From assembly GCA_965197455.1 (NCBI GenBank), contig OZ240208.1, forward strand, positions 2,704,712 through 2,768,711: a stretch of 64,000 bases of DNA, in the 5' to 3' direction. The DNA comes from JAGWBD01 sp965197455 (lineage in GTDB: Bacteria > Chloroflexota > Anaerolineae > Aggregatilineales > Phototrophicaceae). Every line of letters begins with the position of its first letter. The first letter of the stretch is position 1. Positions 50,767 to 59,976 of the stretch are shown piece by piece. Both the position numbers and the translations under genes were made by a program. Below the pieces are notes generated by a model. That model did not search any database, was not told the origin of the DNA, and saw nothing but the letters and a program-made list of their open reading frames with translations.

Positions 50767-51965
50767 CAGCGGGCTTGTTCCGCGCCAATGGCTTCATAGA
50801 GCGCCGAGTAGCGTTCTGCAGCCTGGGCCCAGCTGTACTGCGCCTTGACCAGCTGCCTTCCCGCGCGCGCCAGACGCTGTTGCAGCGCCTCGTCACGCAT
50901 CAGGGTTAGCACCGCAGCGGGCATGTCGCCGCGCTCCGCCAGCAGCGCATGCTGGCCGTGAGCGACCGCGATACCGTCCACGCTCAGGGGTGTGGCCACC
51001 AACGGGCAGCCCGCCGCCAGCGCCTCCAGCACCTTGTACTTGAGGCCCGAGCCCAGGCGCAGCGGACTGACGTAGAGGCTGGCCCGCGCCATCCAGGGCC
51101 GCAGATCCGGCACATGCCCGCTGACCAGGATGTGTTCGCCAGCCAGCGCGCGCATCGCCTCTGAGGGCGCGTTGCCCACCAGCCACAGTTGCGCCTCGGG
51201 AATCTGCTGACGCAGCGCCGGCAAGAGCTCGCGGGCCAGATAGAGCGCGGCTTCCGCATTGGGCGCGTATTCGAAGTTGCCAGTGAAGAGCAGCGTGGCC
51301 GCCTTGCGCGGGCCCGGCTGCGGCCGGAAGTAGTCGAGGTCGACGCCGTTGGGGATGACCTCCCAGTCCAGCGCCGGGTTGATGCCGAGCAGTTCCGCGC
51401 GGTCGCGTTCGGCCACAACCACGCGGCGCTGAAAGGGTGTGAACATCCACGCTTCATAGCGCCGTGCCACATGCAGGCGCATTCTGGCACCTGGCGCCAG
51501 CCCGGAGCGTGCCTCGAGCTCGCGCCGCAGGTAGAGGCTGTAGGAATCCATGGGGACGATGAGCGCGGTCAGGTCGCCAATCGCCTTGCGGAATTCGTAA
51601 ATCTGCACGCCGCCGAAAAAGTGCGCGCAGTCGTATGAATGTTCGTCGACCCGCTGCGCAATACTGCGCCACATGGCCGGCGACCAGGCCTGGTCAGCGC
51701 CCTGCGGAAAGCGCGTGTGGGGCAGCAGCAGCCGGCGCATGTAATCCAGTTGGCTGCGCGGTGGCTCGTCGATGAGCATCACTGCGCCGAAGTGCGCGCG
51801 GTAATGGGCGATCTCGTCATGGTCTTGCGGGCGGTTGGCGAAGGCCAGCAGGTCGATGACGTGGCCGCGCTGCGCCAGTGCGCGCACCAGGTACCACAGG
51901 GTGACGCGGTCGCCCAGGTGCAGTGGCCAGGGCGGGCAACGCGAGATGAGCAAGACCTGTGACAT
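50766..51965 (-). CDS. GT4 glycosyltransferase, sugar transferase of the TIGR03087-like type
   Basis: 399 residues. The opening QVLLISRCPPWPLHLGDRVTLWYLVRALAQ, the middle IPNGVDLDYFRPQPGP and LLFTGNFEYAPNAEAALYLA, and the C-terminal SPLRLGSGLKYKVLEALAAGCPLVAT block are those of a GT-B retaining transferase. ATG 51965 would be the first base of a leaderless message behind TATCAT (51977-51972); ATG 51974 lies within that hexamer. It is co-transcribed with the PAP2-like protein; perhaps a lipid-linked glycan pair. Confidence 0.82.
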   Translation of the reverse strand: MSQVLLISRCPPWPLHLGDRVTLWYLVRALAQRGHVIDLLAFANRPQDHDEIAHYRAHFGAVMLIDEPPRSQLDYMRRLLLPHTRFPQGADQAWSPAMWRSIAQRVDEHSYDCAHFFGGVQIYEFRKAIGDLTALIVPMDSYSLYLRRELEARSGLAPGARMRLHVARRYEAWMFTPFQRRVVVAERDRAELLGINPALDWEVIPNGVDLDYFRPQPGPRKAATLLFTGNFEYAPNAEAALYLARELLPALRQQIPEAQLWLVGNAPSEAMRALAGEHILVSGHVPDLRPWMARASLYVSPLRLGSGLKYKVLEALAAGCPLVATPLSVDGIAVAHGQHALLAERGDMPAAVLTLMRDEALQQRLARAGRQLVKAQYSWAQAAERYSALYEAIGAEQAR

Positions 51966-52049
51966 GGCGACCATGATAGCACAGGGCCTGTTCAGGGCTG
52001 TGAGCGGACGCTATCATGCGCGACTGCGAACAGGGAGAGGGACAGGGAC

Positions 52050-52811
52050 ATGCGCGGACTGCTGGTCATCATATTGGGGTTGGGTATAGCCGTCGCACTG
52101 GCCCTCGGCATCCTGGCGGCCGTACTCTATTTTCAGGGCGGTACAGACCTGGTCAGCGAGGCCATCGAAGCGGCAGTGCTGTTTGTTCAGGGCGGTTCCG
52201 CGGAACCCAGCGCAGCCATCAGCGCGCCCGGCCTGACAGCAGCCGACAGCGCTACGGTGTTCAGCATCGTCACGGAAGAATCCGAGGTACGCTTCCTCAT
52301 CGATGAAGTGCTGAACGGCGCGGACTTCACCGTGGTTGGCGCCACGGACCAGGTTGCCGGCGACATCAGCGTCAACATGGGCAATCCGGCGGCTTCGACT
52401 ATCGGCCTGATTCGCATCAACGCGCGCACCCTGGCGACCAACAACGGCAACCGCAACCGGGCGCTGCGCACCTTCATCCTGAAGTCATCCCAGGATGAAT
52501 TCGAATTCGCGGAGTTTGAGACCAGTGAACTGTCGGGCATGCCGGCGAGCGTAACCCTCGGCGAACCCTTCGCGCTGCAGATTGTCGGCGAGCTGCGCAT
52601 CGCCGGCGCTGTCCAGGCGCTCACCTTTGACGCCAGTCTCACGCTGGAGAGCGAGGAACGCCTGAGCGGCATGGCGCGCAGCTCGCTGCGCCACGCCGAC
52701 CTCGGACTCACCATCCCCGACGTCCCCGCTGTTTCCGGCGTCGCAGAAGAAGTCAGGCTCGAGATCGACTTTGTGGCCGTGGCCGTGGCCGCGGCGCAGG
52801 GCGAGGGTTAA
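52050..52811 (+). CDS. YceI-family protein with N-terminal membrane anchor
   Basis: 253 residues. A single N-terminal hydrophobic helix (4-27) is followed by a linker and a YceI lipocalin-like barrel (about 68-245; FSIVTEESEVRFLIDEVLNG, GDISVNMGNPA, LTFDASLTL). YceI proteins bind long isoprenoids or amides outside the cytoplasm. GGGAGAGGGACAGGG precedes the ATG. It overlaps the convergent ferritin gene by four bases. Confidence 0.85.
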   Translation: MRGLLVIILGLGIAVALALGILAAVLYFQGGTDLVSEAIEAAVLFVQGGSAEPSAAISAPGLTAADSATVFSIVTEESEVRFLIDEVLNGADFTVVGATDQVAGDISVNMGNPAASTIGLIRINARTLATNNGNRNRALRTFILKSSQDEFEFAEFETSELSGMPASVTLGEPFALQIVGELRIAGAVQALTFDASLTLESEERLSGMARSSLRHADLGLTIPDVPAVSGVAEEVRLEIDFVAVAVAAAQGEG

Positions 52812-53323
52812 CCCTCGTCTGCGCCGGCATCCGCGGGCGACGCGGCGCCCAGCTCGCGGTCGAGCAGGAAGAGGCCGGGGCCGAAGTCGCCGACCAGCTT
52901 GAGATCCTGAATCGCCGCGTCAACCAGGTCTTCCTCTTCCACCTGCTCGTCCACAAACCACTGCAGGAAGCTGAAGCTGGCCTGGTCGTTCTCGCGGGTC
53001 GCCAGCGCGACCAGCTCGTTGATGAGCTGCGTGACCTGCTGTTCGTGTTTGAGCGCGTCCTCGAAGGCGGCCAGCGGCGATTCCCAGTCCGTGGTTGGCT
53101 GCCCCAGTGGCTGCAGCAGAACACGGCCGTTGCGTTCGTTGACGAAGTCGTAGAGCTTCATGGCATGCGTGAGTTCCTCGTTCGCATGCTGACGCATCCA
53201 GGCGGCGAAGCCGCGGAAGTCGCGATGTTCGAACCAGGCGCTCATGGACAGATAGGTGTAGTATGCACCCATCTCGGCGTTGATTTGCTCGTTGAGCGCC
53301 TCTTGCATCACGTCTTTAAGCAT
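52808..53323 (-). CDS. Ferritin (non-haem, bacterial FtnA-type)
   Basis: 171 residues. Ferroxidase-centre residues are visible: Glu in NAEMGAYYTYLSM, Glu/His in HANEELTHAM, Glu/Gln in KHEQQVTQL and the WFVDEQVEEED helix. The short C-terminal extension (AASPADAGADEG) is unusual. It forms a 24-mer iron store. ATG 53323 follows GGGGA by five bases. Two copies of a 13-base element lie upstream and may mediate metal control. Confidence 0.92.
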   Translation of the reverse strand: MLKDVMQEALNEQINAEMGAYYTYLSMSAWFEHRDFRGFAAWMRQHANEELTHAMKLYDFVNERNGRVLLQPLGQPTTDWESPLAAFEDALKHEQQVTQLINELVALATRENDQASFSFLQWFVDEQVEEEDLVDAAIQDLKLVGDFGPGLFLLDRELGAASPADAGADEG

Positions 53324-53349
53324 GATGTCCCCTTTACTGAAGCCGTGAC

Positions 53350-53406
53350 CCTGTAAAGTTAATCCATGCAAATCTTATCATAACAGGGCATAACCTGTAA
53401 AGTTAA
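53350..53406. promoter_or_regulatory. Direct repeats upstream of ferritin: candidate metal-regulator operator
   Basis: CCTGTAAAGTTAA occurs exactly at 53350-53362 and 53394-53406, 44 bases apart (about four helical turns), flanking AT-rich promoter-like sequence (minus-strand TTAACT, 18 bases, TATGAT). It lies between divergent ferritin and phosphatase genes. Confidence 0.55.
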
Positions 53407-53455
53407 CCTGAAGATATTTTACTCAACTCAAACGCCAGCACAGGAGCTTCATCCC

Positions 53456-54070
53456 ATGGGTTGCACTGTCCATCTCATTCGTCACGGTGAAGTCCACAAC
53501 CCGCAGCATGTGATGTACGGGCGCCTGCCCGGCTACCGCATCAGCCAGCGCGGCCAGCAGCAGGCCATGGCCGCAGCGCAATGGCTGCAGGCGCGCCCGT
53601 TGGCTGCAGTGTATGCCAGCCCCATGCAGCGCGCCCGCGAAACGGCCGCCATCCTCGCCGCGCAGAACGGCGACCTGCCGGTTCACATTGACGACCGTCT
53701 CATCGAGGTGCATACGCCCTGGGACGGGCATCCGTTGCTGGAGTTGCTCAGGCGCAACTGGGACCTCTACAGCGACAGCGGGCCGGAATACGAGCAGCCG
53801 AAAGATGTGGCAGGACGGGGCCAGACTTTCTTTTCGGACATGCGCCGGGCCTGGCCGGCAGGGGAGGTGGCCGCGGTCACCCATGGTGACATAATCGCCT
53901 TTGCCACCATCCTGGCCGCCGGCCATCCTCCTGATAAGGCCCACAAGCAAAACATGGCGCAGTATGGCTTGACCGACGATTATCCGGAGACCGCCTCGAT
54001 CAACAGCTTTTCCTGGCGCACAGCCGACCCCGACGAGCTGCCTGAGTTCAGCTACCTGCGCCCCTGGTAG
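53456..54070 (+). CDS. Histidine phosphatase family protein
   Basis: 204 residues. RHGEV near residue 9-13 carries the phosphorylated His; ASPMQRARETA and VTHGDIIAF give the second His region of the phosphoglycerate-mutase-like fold. It could be a phosphatase acting on a small metabolite (alpha-ribazole, sugar phosphate or similar); the substrate is unknown. AGGAG precedes the ATG. It converges with and overlaps the MFS gene by 23 bases. Confidence 0.85.
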   Translation: MGCTVHLIRHGEVHNPQHVMYGRLPGYRISQRGQQQAMAAAQWLQARPLAAVYASPMQRARETAAILAAQNGDLPVHIDDRLIEVHTPWDGHPLLELLRRNWDLYSDSGPEYEQPKDVAGRGQTFFSDMRRAWPAGEVAAVTHGDIIAFATILAAGHPPDKAHKQNMAQYGLTDDYPETASINSFSWRTADPDELPEFSYLRPW

Positions 54071-55289
54071 CCAGGCCGCGCGTCAGCAACAGGGCCAGCG
54101 TCGCAACCAGCGTGATGCCGGTGACCAGCCACAGCACCGGCTCATAGCTGCTGAAATAGTCGTAGATCGCGCCGGCGCCGACCGGCGCAATTGTCCCCGC
54201 CAGAGTCAGGAAAATGACCATCACGCTGCTGATGCGCCCGTACAGCGCCGGGCCGAAGCGCTGTGCCAGAATGGCGGGCCGCGCCAGCGTGGTCGCGCCG
54301 ATGCCCGCGCCGAAGAGCAGCACGAATACCCACAGACCCCATGCGGCGTTGACCGTCAGCAGCAGCAGCATGGCCAGCGCCTGCAGCGCGAAGGAGCCCG
54401 CCGTCAGCAGGCGCAGCGAGACGTGCGCGCTCAGGGGCGCGAAGAGCAGCCGTCCCAACACCTGCGCCGCGCCGATGATGCCGGTGCCCGATGCCGCCAG
54501 GCTGGAACTCACGCCCTGGTCGAGCAGGTAGGGCACGAAGTGCACGCGGATGGTGTTGCCGGCCAGCATGGCCAGCGCAAAGGCCAGCGTCAGCCCCTGG
54601 AAAGCGCTGCTGCGCAGGACCTCGCGCGCTGACGCGGCGGGCGGCGCTTCAGCCTCACCGTCATCCTCCTGCGCCCCGTCCGGCTGCAGACCCATGTCCG
54701 CCGGCCGTCGCCGCAGCACCAGCGCGTGCAGCGGCACGGTGGTCAGCGCCAGTGTGATGCCCAGCAACAGGACGGCCGTGCGCCAGCCGTGTTGTCGCAG
54801 CAGCAGGTCAGCCAGTGGCAGGAAGATGGTGCTGGCGAAAGCGGCGACGAAGGTGATGAGCGCCAGCGCCCGCGCCCGGTGCCGCAGGAACCAGTTGGCG
54901 ATGACCGCGAAGGCCGGCTCGTACAACACGGCCGCCATGCACATTCCCAGTCCCGCCCACACCAGGTAGAACATCAGCGGCGTGCGCGCCTGCGACCAGA
55001 GGACCACGAGGCCGCTGGCCAGCAGCGAAGCGACGGTCATCAACAGGCGCGCGCCGTGGCGGTCGATCCAGATGCCGACGGGCACGGCCATGGCGCCGCG
55101 CAGCAGCAGCGCCAGCGAGAAGGCGCCGGTCAGCTGCGTGCGCGTCCAGCCGGTGTCCAGCTCCATCGGGCGGATGAAGACCGCGAAAGCGTAGTACAGG
55201 ATGCCCCAGGAGATGGTCTCGGTGATGGCCAGCGCGAGCGCGATGCGCCAGCCGTAATAGGCGCCGCGCATGGCGCGCCGCCGCATCAC
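54048..55289 (-). CDS. MFS transporter
   Basis: 413 residues with twelve hydrophobic helices and a central charged loop (GLQPDGAQEDDGEAEAPP). The YYGWRIALALAITETISWGILYYAFAVF opening and the motif-A-like VGIWIDRHGARLLM loop suggest the monocarboxylate/oxalate-type MFS branch. The substrate is not determinable. ATG 55289 overlaps the recF stop (ATGA), so it is translated in one unit with recF, an unusual pairing. Confidence 0.85.
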   Translation of the reverse strand: MMRRRAMRGAYYGWRIALALAITETISWGILYYAFAVFIRPMELDTGWTRTQLTGAFSLALLLRGAMAVPVGIWIDRHGARLLMTVASLLASGLVVLWSQARTPLMFYLVWAGLGMCMAAVLYEPAFAVIANWFLRHRARALALITFVAAFASTIFLPLADLLLRQHGWRTAVLLLGITLALTTVPLHALVLRRRPADMGLQPDGAQEDDGEAEAPPAASAREVLRSSAFQGLTLAFALAMLAGNTIRVHFVPYLLDQGVSSSLAASGTGIIGAAQVLGRLLFAPLSAHVSLRLLTAGSFALQALAMLLLLTVNAAWGLWVFVLLFGAGIGATTLARPAILAQRFGPALYGRISSVMVIFLTLAGTIAPVGAGAIYDYFSSYEPVLWLVTGITLVATLALLLTRGLATRGAGS

Positions 55290-56509
55290 GGGTCAGCGGC
55301 CTGCGCATGGCTGGCGATCTGGCCCGCGACGATTTGCAGGATGGAAGTGTGCTGCAGGAAGCGCGGCGTGAAGATGTCGAGCTCGGTGGTGGTCAGCAGC
55401 GTCTGCGCCGACCCGTCCAGCCGCTCCAGCAGCCAGTTGCGGCGGCTGGCATCCAGCTCCGCGACGACCTCGTCCAGCAGCAGCAGGGGCGGCTCGCCAA
55501 TGCGCGCGCGCATCCAGTCCAGTTCCGCCAGCTTGAGCGCCATCACCGCCGTGCGCGCCTGACCGCGACTGCCATACAGGCCGGCGTCGTGGCCGTTGAT
55601 GTCGATGCGCAACTCGTCGCGATGTGGCCCGCTGAGCGTGAAGCCGCGCTTGAGTGACTCAGCGCGCTCCTCCGCCAGGCGCGCGGCGTACTGCGGCGCG
55701 ATGTCACTGGCGTCGAGCTCACGATGCAGGTCGAGGCCCTGCATGTCGAAGGAGAGCTGGCCGTCGCCGGCGGCGGTTGGCGCGAAGCTGGGTTGATAGC
55801 GCAGCGCGAGCGTCTCGCGGCCGCCCGTCAGGTCATGATGGGCGCGGCAGGCCGTGCCCTCCAGTTCGCGCAGAAAACGCTGGCGCGCGGCGATGAGGAT
55901 ACTGCCCGCCTGCACCAGCTGCGCGTCCCAGAAGTCCAGTTCATGCGGCGCCGCGCGCTGCTCCTGGATGCGGCGCAGCAGGGCGTTGCGCTGCGGCAGC
56001 AGCTTGCCGAAGCTGGTCAGCGCTTCTAGGTAGTCTGCATCGACCTGCGCCAGCGTGCCGTCGATGAAGCTGCGCCGGTCTGTGGGCGAACCCTCGATGA
56101 GCGACAGGTCGCGCGGCAGGAAGAGCACCGCGTTCAGACGCCCGACGAGGTCCATCACGCGCTTGTCCGCGCCGTTGAGGCGCAACACCTTTTTGAAGCG
56201 CGGCGTCGCCATGCCCACGTCTTCCAGCATCAAGGTGACCTCGAGCCGCTCCAGCGGGCTGTGACGCGAACTGATCTCGGCGGAGAGGCGCGCGTAGGGG
56301 ATGGGCTCCTCCTGGGCGCGCCAGTGGATGAGCTGCCGGTCGCTGCTGCTCCAGGGGGAGCGCGAAAGGGCGAGGTAGCAGATGGCCTCCAGCAGGCTGG
56401 TCTTGCCCTGGGCGTTGGCACCGTGGATGAGGGTGGTGCCGGGCGGCAGGGTCCATTCGAGGCGGGCGTAGTTGCGGAAGTTGGTCAGCGAAAGATGCTC
56501 GATGCGCAT
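55286..56509 (-). CDS. recF: DNA replication and repair protein RecF
   Basis: 407 residues. Walker A GANAQGKTSLLEA (residues 30-42), the ABC-like signature LSGPHRDEL, and Walker B LLLDEVVAELD with a D-loop define RecF, the SMC-like ATPase that loads RecA at gaps. The N-terminus MRIEHLSLTNFRNYARLEW is canonical. There is no dnaA-dnaN-gyrB neighbourhood here; instead it lies next to an SOS-regulated polymerase gene transcribed divergently. A TACAAT at 56555-56550 (minus) may be its -10. Confidence 0.93.
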   Translation of the reverse strand: MRIEHLSLTNFRNYARLEWTLPPGTTLIHGANAQGKTSLLEAICYLALSRSPWSSSDRQLIHWRAQEEPIPYARLSAEISSRHSPLERLEVTLMLEDVGMATPRFKKVLRLNGADKRVMDLVGRLNAVLFLPRDLSLIEGSPTDRRSFIDGTLAQVDADYLEALTSFGKLLPQRNALLRRIQEQRAAPHELDFWDAQLVQAGSILIAARQRFLRELEGTACRAHHDLTGGRETLALRYQPSFAPTAAGDGQLSFDMQGLDLHRELDASDIAPQYAARLAEERAESLKRGFTLSGPHRDELRIDINGHDAGLYGSRGQARTAVMALKLAELDWMRARIGEPPLLLLDEVVAELDASRRNWLLERLDGSAQTLLTTTELDIFTPRFLQHTSILQIVAGQIASHAQAADP

Positions 56510-56549
56510 GGCCCACCCGGGCTGCCGGTCTGCGTAGACGCCGGCTGCG

Positions 56550-56555
56550 ATTGTA
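56550..56555 (-). promoter_or_regulatory. Possible -10 of recF
   Basis: Minus-strand TACAAT, 41 bases before the recF ATG. The -35 is weak. Confidence 0.35.
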
Positions 56556-56583
56556 GCGTCGCAGCCACTGCGCTGCACAGTGC

Positions 56584-56613
56584 TTGACGGAAATAGAACA
56601 TATGTTCTAATAT
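56584..56613 (+). promoter_or_regulatory. Promoter of dinB polymerase gene
   Basis: TTGACG at 56584-56589, 18 bases, TAATAT at 56608-56613. The spacer contains the SOS box. Confidence 0.65.
56594..56609. promoter_or_regulatory. LexA (SOS) box
   Basis: TAGAACATATGTTCTA is a perfect 16-base palindrome containing GAAC-N4-GTTC, the Gram-positive-type LexA/DinR core. It lies between -35 and -10 of the polymerase gene and so predicts repression by LexA. Confidence 0.85.
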
Positions 56614-56645
56614 GATGTTAATGGTCATCACAAGGGTGTAACGCC

Positions 56646-57899
56646 ATGACCCGTATGAACCGCAGTATCCTGCATCTCGATCTGGACGCCTTTTTCTGCG
56701 CTGTCGAGGAGCTGCACGATCCGTCCCTGGCCGGCAAGGCCTTCGCCGTCGGCGGCCAGCCAGGCCAGCGCGGCGTGGTCGCCTCCAGCTCCTGGCCCGC
56801 GCGCAAGTACGGCGTGCGCTCCGGCATGCCCACCGGCGAGGCGCTGCGCCTCTGCCCGCAGTTGCTGATCATCTCGCACAGCTTCGGCAACTACGGCGAG
56901 GTTTCGGCGCGGGTCATGGCCCTGCTGCACGAGCTGACGCCGATGGTCGAGCCGGTCTCGATCGACGAGGCCTTCCTTGACATCACCGGGCTGCCGGGCG
57001 ACCCCGCGTTGATTGCGCGTGGGCTGCAGACCCGCATCCAGCGCCAGCTGAACCTGCCCTGTTCTGTCGGCGGCGGCACCAGCAAGCTGATCGCCAAGAT
57101 GGCCACCAACGCAGCCAAGCGCAGCGGCAGCGGCGACGTCCCGCCGCGCGCCATCAAGGTCGTCGCGCCGGGCAGGGAGGCGGACTTCCTCGCGCCGCTG
57201 CCGGTGGACGACCTGTGGGGCTGTGGCCCGAAGACGACGGAGCGACTGCGCGCCATGGGCGTGACCACCATCGGCGCGCTGGCGCGCTGGCCCGCGCGCG
57301 ACCTCATCCGCCGCTTCGGCAAGTACGGCCACGAACTTGGCCAGCACGCCCGCGGCATCGACGAGCGCATCGTCGAATCGTCCTTCGTCACTAAATCCGT
57401 CGGCCACAGCAGCACCTTCCTGCGCGACCAGCGCGAGCGCCTGCGCATCTGCCGCAAACTGCGCGAGCTGGTGGACAACGTTGGCCTGCGTCTGCGGCGG
57501 CAGCGACTGCGCGGCAAAACCGTCACGCTCACGCTGCGCTGGTCGGATTTCACGACCGTGATGCACCAGACCACGCTGCCGATCGCCGTCAACGACGACC
57601 TGCCGATCTGGCAGGCGGCGGAGGCGCTCTTCGAGAGCTACTGGCCGCGTGGCCGACCGGTGCGCCTGATCGGCGTGCGCGTCAGCAACCTGGAGCCGGA
57701 CCACTACGGGCGGCAGCTGGGGCTGTGGGAGGCGCGGCGCGAGCTGGCCCTGCAGGCGGCCATGGACAACATCCGCAACCGCTTCGGTGATGGCGCGGTG
57801 CGGCGCTGCAGCGCGCTGGGCAAGTCCGGCAGCTACAGCGGCCCCACGCCCGTGTTCAGGATGAACAATAGCCGCGGCGGCTCATCCGCCCGCGCGTAG
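56646..57899 (+). CDS. dinB: DNA polymerase IV (Y-family)
   Basis: 417 residues. The Y-family catalytic acidic residues are Asp12 (LHLDLDAFF) and the Asp-Glu of VSIDEAFLD, with SSWPARKYGVRSGMPTGEA and VGGGTSKLIAKMAT between. The C-terminal little-finger domain covers about 240-360. It would perform error-prone translesion synthesis and is SOS-controlled, judged by the upstream LexA box. The 3' end overlaps the convergent rdgB gene by 18 bases. Confidence 0.94.
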   Translation: MTRMNRSILHLDLDAFFCAVEELHDPSLAGKAFAVGGQPGQRGVVASSSWPARKYGVRSGMPTGEALRLCPQLLIISHSFGNYGEVSARVMALLHELTPMVEPVSIDEAFLDITGLPGDPALIARGLQTRIQRQLNLPCSVGGGTSKLIAKMATNAAKRSGSGDVPPRAIKVVAPGREADFLAPLPVDDLWGCGPKTTERLRAMGVTTIGALARWPARDLIRRFGKYGHELGQHARGIDERIVESSFVTKSVGHSSTFLRDQRERLRICRKLRELVDNVGLRLRRQRLRGKTVTLTLRWSDFTTVMHQTTLPIAVNDDLPIWQAAEALFESYWPRGRPVRLIGVRVSNLEPDHYGRQLGLWEARRELALQAAMDNIRNRFGDGAVRRCSALGKSGSYSGPTPVFRMNNSRGGSSARA

Positions 57900-58496
57900 T
57901 TCCGGCAGCATGTGACGCAGCACGGGAATGATGCGCGCGGCGGCCAGGCCGCGGTGACTGTGGCGATTCTTCTCGTCCGGCGGCAACTGGGCCCAGGAGC
58001 GATCGGCGCCCGCGGGGATGAAGATCGAGTCGTAGCCAAAGCCGGCCGGGCCGGGCATCTCCGCCTGGGCGATGCGCCCCTCGTATTCGCCGCTGACCCG
58101 CTCCAGGCGCGCGCCCCACGCTACCGCAATCACGCAGCGGAAGCGGGCGCTGCGCTGCGCCGGCGGCAACTCGCCCAGCGCGTCCAGCAGATGCTGGCGC
58201 CGCTGCGCCATGCTCAGGCCAGGGCCGCCCCAGCGCGCCGGGTAGACGCCGGGCGCGCCATCCAGCGCGTCCACGAAGAGGCCGGTGTCATCGGCCAGGG
58301 CGGGCAGGCCGCTGGCCGCCGACCAGGCGCGCGCCTTGCGGGTCGCGTTGGCCTCCAGCGTGTCGCCGTCCTCGGCAACCTCCAGCGACTGCAGGCCGAC
58401 GTCAGCCGGGCCGATCAACTTCAGTGGCAGCCCGGCCAGCAGCGCGCGAAACTGATCCAGCTTGCCTGCGTTGCCGGTCGCGATGAGCAGCGTCAC
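57882..58496 (-). CDS. rdgB: XTP/dITP diphosphatase (RdgB/HAM1)
   Basis: 204 residues from GTG 58496. The family hallmarks are TGNAGKLDQF at the start, ADDTGLFVDALDGAPGVYPARW (metal-binding Asp pair) and FGYDSIFIP with a C-terminal NRHSHRGLAA (usually K-N-x-x-S-HR). It removes ITP, XTP and dITP from the nucleotide pool. It overlaps the stop of the upstream PPC-protein gene as GTGA. Confidence 0.94.
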   Translation of the reverse strand: MTLLIATGNAGKLDQFRALLAGLPLKLIGPADVGLQSLEVAEDGDTLEANATRKARAWSAASGLPALADDTGLFVDALDGAPGVYPARWGGPGLSMAQRRQHLLDALGELPPAQRSARFRCVIAVAWGARLERVSGEYEGRIAQAEMPGPAGFGYDSIFIPAGADRSWAQLPPDEKNRHSHRGLAAARIIPVLRHMLPELRAGG

Positions 58497-59971
58497 GGGC
58501 TGATGCGCCGCGTCAGTGTGAGCGTGAAGCCGCCACGGGTGTCGGTCGCTCCCTCGTCGCCGCTGTAGCGCGTGGCCTGCACCAGATAGATGCCGTCGGC
58601 CGGCAGCGTGAACTCGCCGATGCGCGCGTTGCGCCCCGGGCCGGTATCGTCGTCGCTGACCAGCAGGGCCTGCTGCTCATCGAGCAGGTTGAGCACCGCG
58701 TCGAGGTTGCCGCTGCTGCGATCCATGGTGATGGTGACGACGTCGCCGCCACCGCCTGCGAAGAAATAGAGGCGGGCGGGCGCATCATTGGCGATGCTCG
58801 CCTGCAGCGCGCGTCCCCAGGCAAGCGGCTGCGTACCCGGCGGTAACTCTTCCAGCACGTGGTCGGGCTGGAGCACTTCGAGGCGGTAGTTGCCGCTGCA
58901 GTCGTCGACAGCGCGCCCGAAACAGGTGGCGGTAAGGGTATAGACGCCATCCGCCGGCAGCCGGAAGTCCGCAATAAGGGCGTTCTTGCCAGCGCCGCTG
59001 TCGTCGTCACTGGCCAGCTCGCGCCCCAGCCTGTCAGTCAGCAGCAGCAACGGATCGAGCGAGCCACCGACCCGCTCCATGCGAATTGTGACCCGCTCCT
59101 CCGCCACGCCGGCAAACTGGTAGTAGCGCTGCTGCTGTTCAGCGTTCAGCTCGCCGCGCCCGCTGACCCCCGACCGGAGCGGGATGGCGGTGGCCGGCGT
59201 GTTGCCCAGGCCGCTGAACTCGGCCTCGTTGAGCGAGAGCACGAAGTTGCCGCTGCCCGTGCCGGCCTCCTGCCCGTAGCGTGAGGCGAGGATGAGGTAC
59301 TCGCCGTCGGCCTCGACCAGGTACTCGTTGATGCGGCTGTCGCGCGGCGCCGGCCCGTCGAGCGCATCATCATTGGTGGCCAGCACGCGCCCGTCGCTGT
59401 CGCGCAGCTGCAGCCAGGGGTCCAGGTCGCCGGACGCGCGGCGCAAGCGCAAGTTGATGACGTCGCCGCGGCGCGCGTGGAAGCTGTAGCGCACCACCGG
59501 CGTCTGTTGCGAAATGTGGTTGATAACCTGGTCGCCGTAGCGCAGCACGCTGCCGGCGCGCGAACTGACGCCAATCTGTTGCAGGCTCAGGCGGAAAGCG
59601 CCGGAAGTCGTCCCCAGGGCCTGCCCCACGCGCGCCACGACGACGGTGTAGCGCGCGCTGGCGGGCAGACTCAGCGGCGCCAGCCGCGGCACGAGGCTAC
59701 CCTGACGGTCGTCCGCCGCGGCCAGTTGCTCACCCTGGGCGTCCAGCAGCAACAGCACGGGATCAAGATCGCCGGCAGTCACCTCCAGTTGCAGCTCGAC
59801 GACCTGGCCCTGCAGCCCGTCGAAGACCCAGGCTTCGCGCGGCCGACTGTCGTTCAGCGTGCCATCCACCGTCGCGCCGACGGTGAGCATGGCGCTGCCC
59901 TGAGCGTGAATGACGCTCGCGCCCGGCAACAGCAATAATGTGCACAGGAGGAGGCCGGCAAGCGGGCGCAC
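58493..59971 (-). CDS. Secreted protein with four PPC-type beta-sandwich repeats
   Basis: 492 residues. A clear signal peptide (MRPLAGLLLCTLLLLPGASVIHAQ) is followed by four repeats of about 115 residues, each with a GDLDPxLxLxD...G...LAxxDD...G...(I/L)xxFxLPAxGxYTLxxxR pattern, that is bacterial pre-peptidase C-terminal (PPC) domains. It has no catalytic domain of its own, so it probably binds or displays on the surface. It is co-transcribed with rdgB (GTGA overlap) and follows a membrane protein gene five bases away. Confidence 0.85.
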   Translation of the reverse strand: MRPLAGLLLCTLLLLPGASVIHAQGSAMLTVGATVDGTLNDSRPREAWVFDGLQGQVVELQLEVTAGDLDPVLLLLDAQGEQLAAADDRQGSLVPRLAPLSLPASARYTVVVARVGQALGTTSGAFRLSLQQIGVSSRAGSVLRYGDQVINHISQQTPVVRYSFHARRGDVINLRLRRASGDLDPWLQLRDSDGRVLATNDDALDGPAPRDSRINEYLVEADGEYLILASRYGQEAGTGSGNFVLSLNEAEFSGLGNTPATAIPLRSGVSGRGELNAEQQQRYYQFAGVAEERVTIRMERVGGSLDPLLLLTDRLGRELASDDDSGAGKNALIADFRLPADGVYTLTATCFGRAVDDCSGNYRLEVLQPDHVLEELPPGTQPLAWGRALQASIANDAPARLYFFAGGGGDVVTITMDRSSGNLDAVLNLLDEQQALLVSDDDTGPGRNARIGEFTLPADGIYLVQATRYSGDEGATDTRGGFTLTLTRRISP

Positions 59972-59976
59972 GGCCG

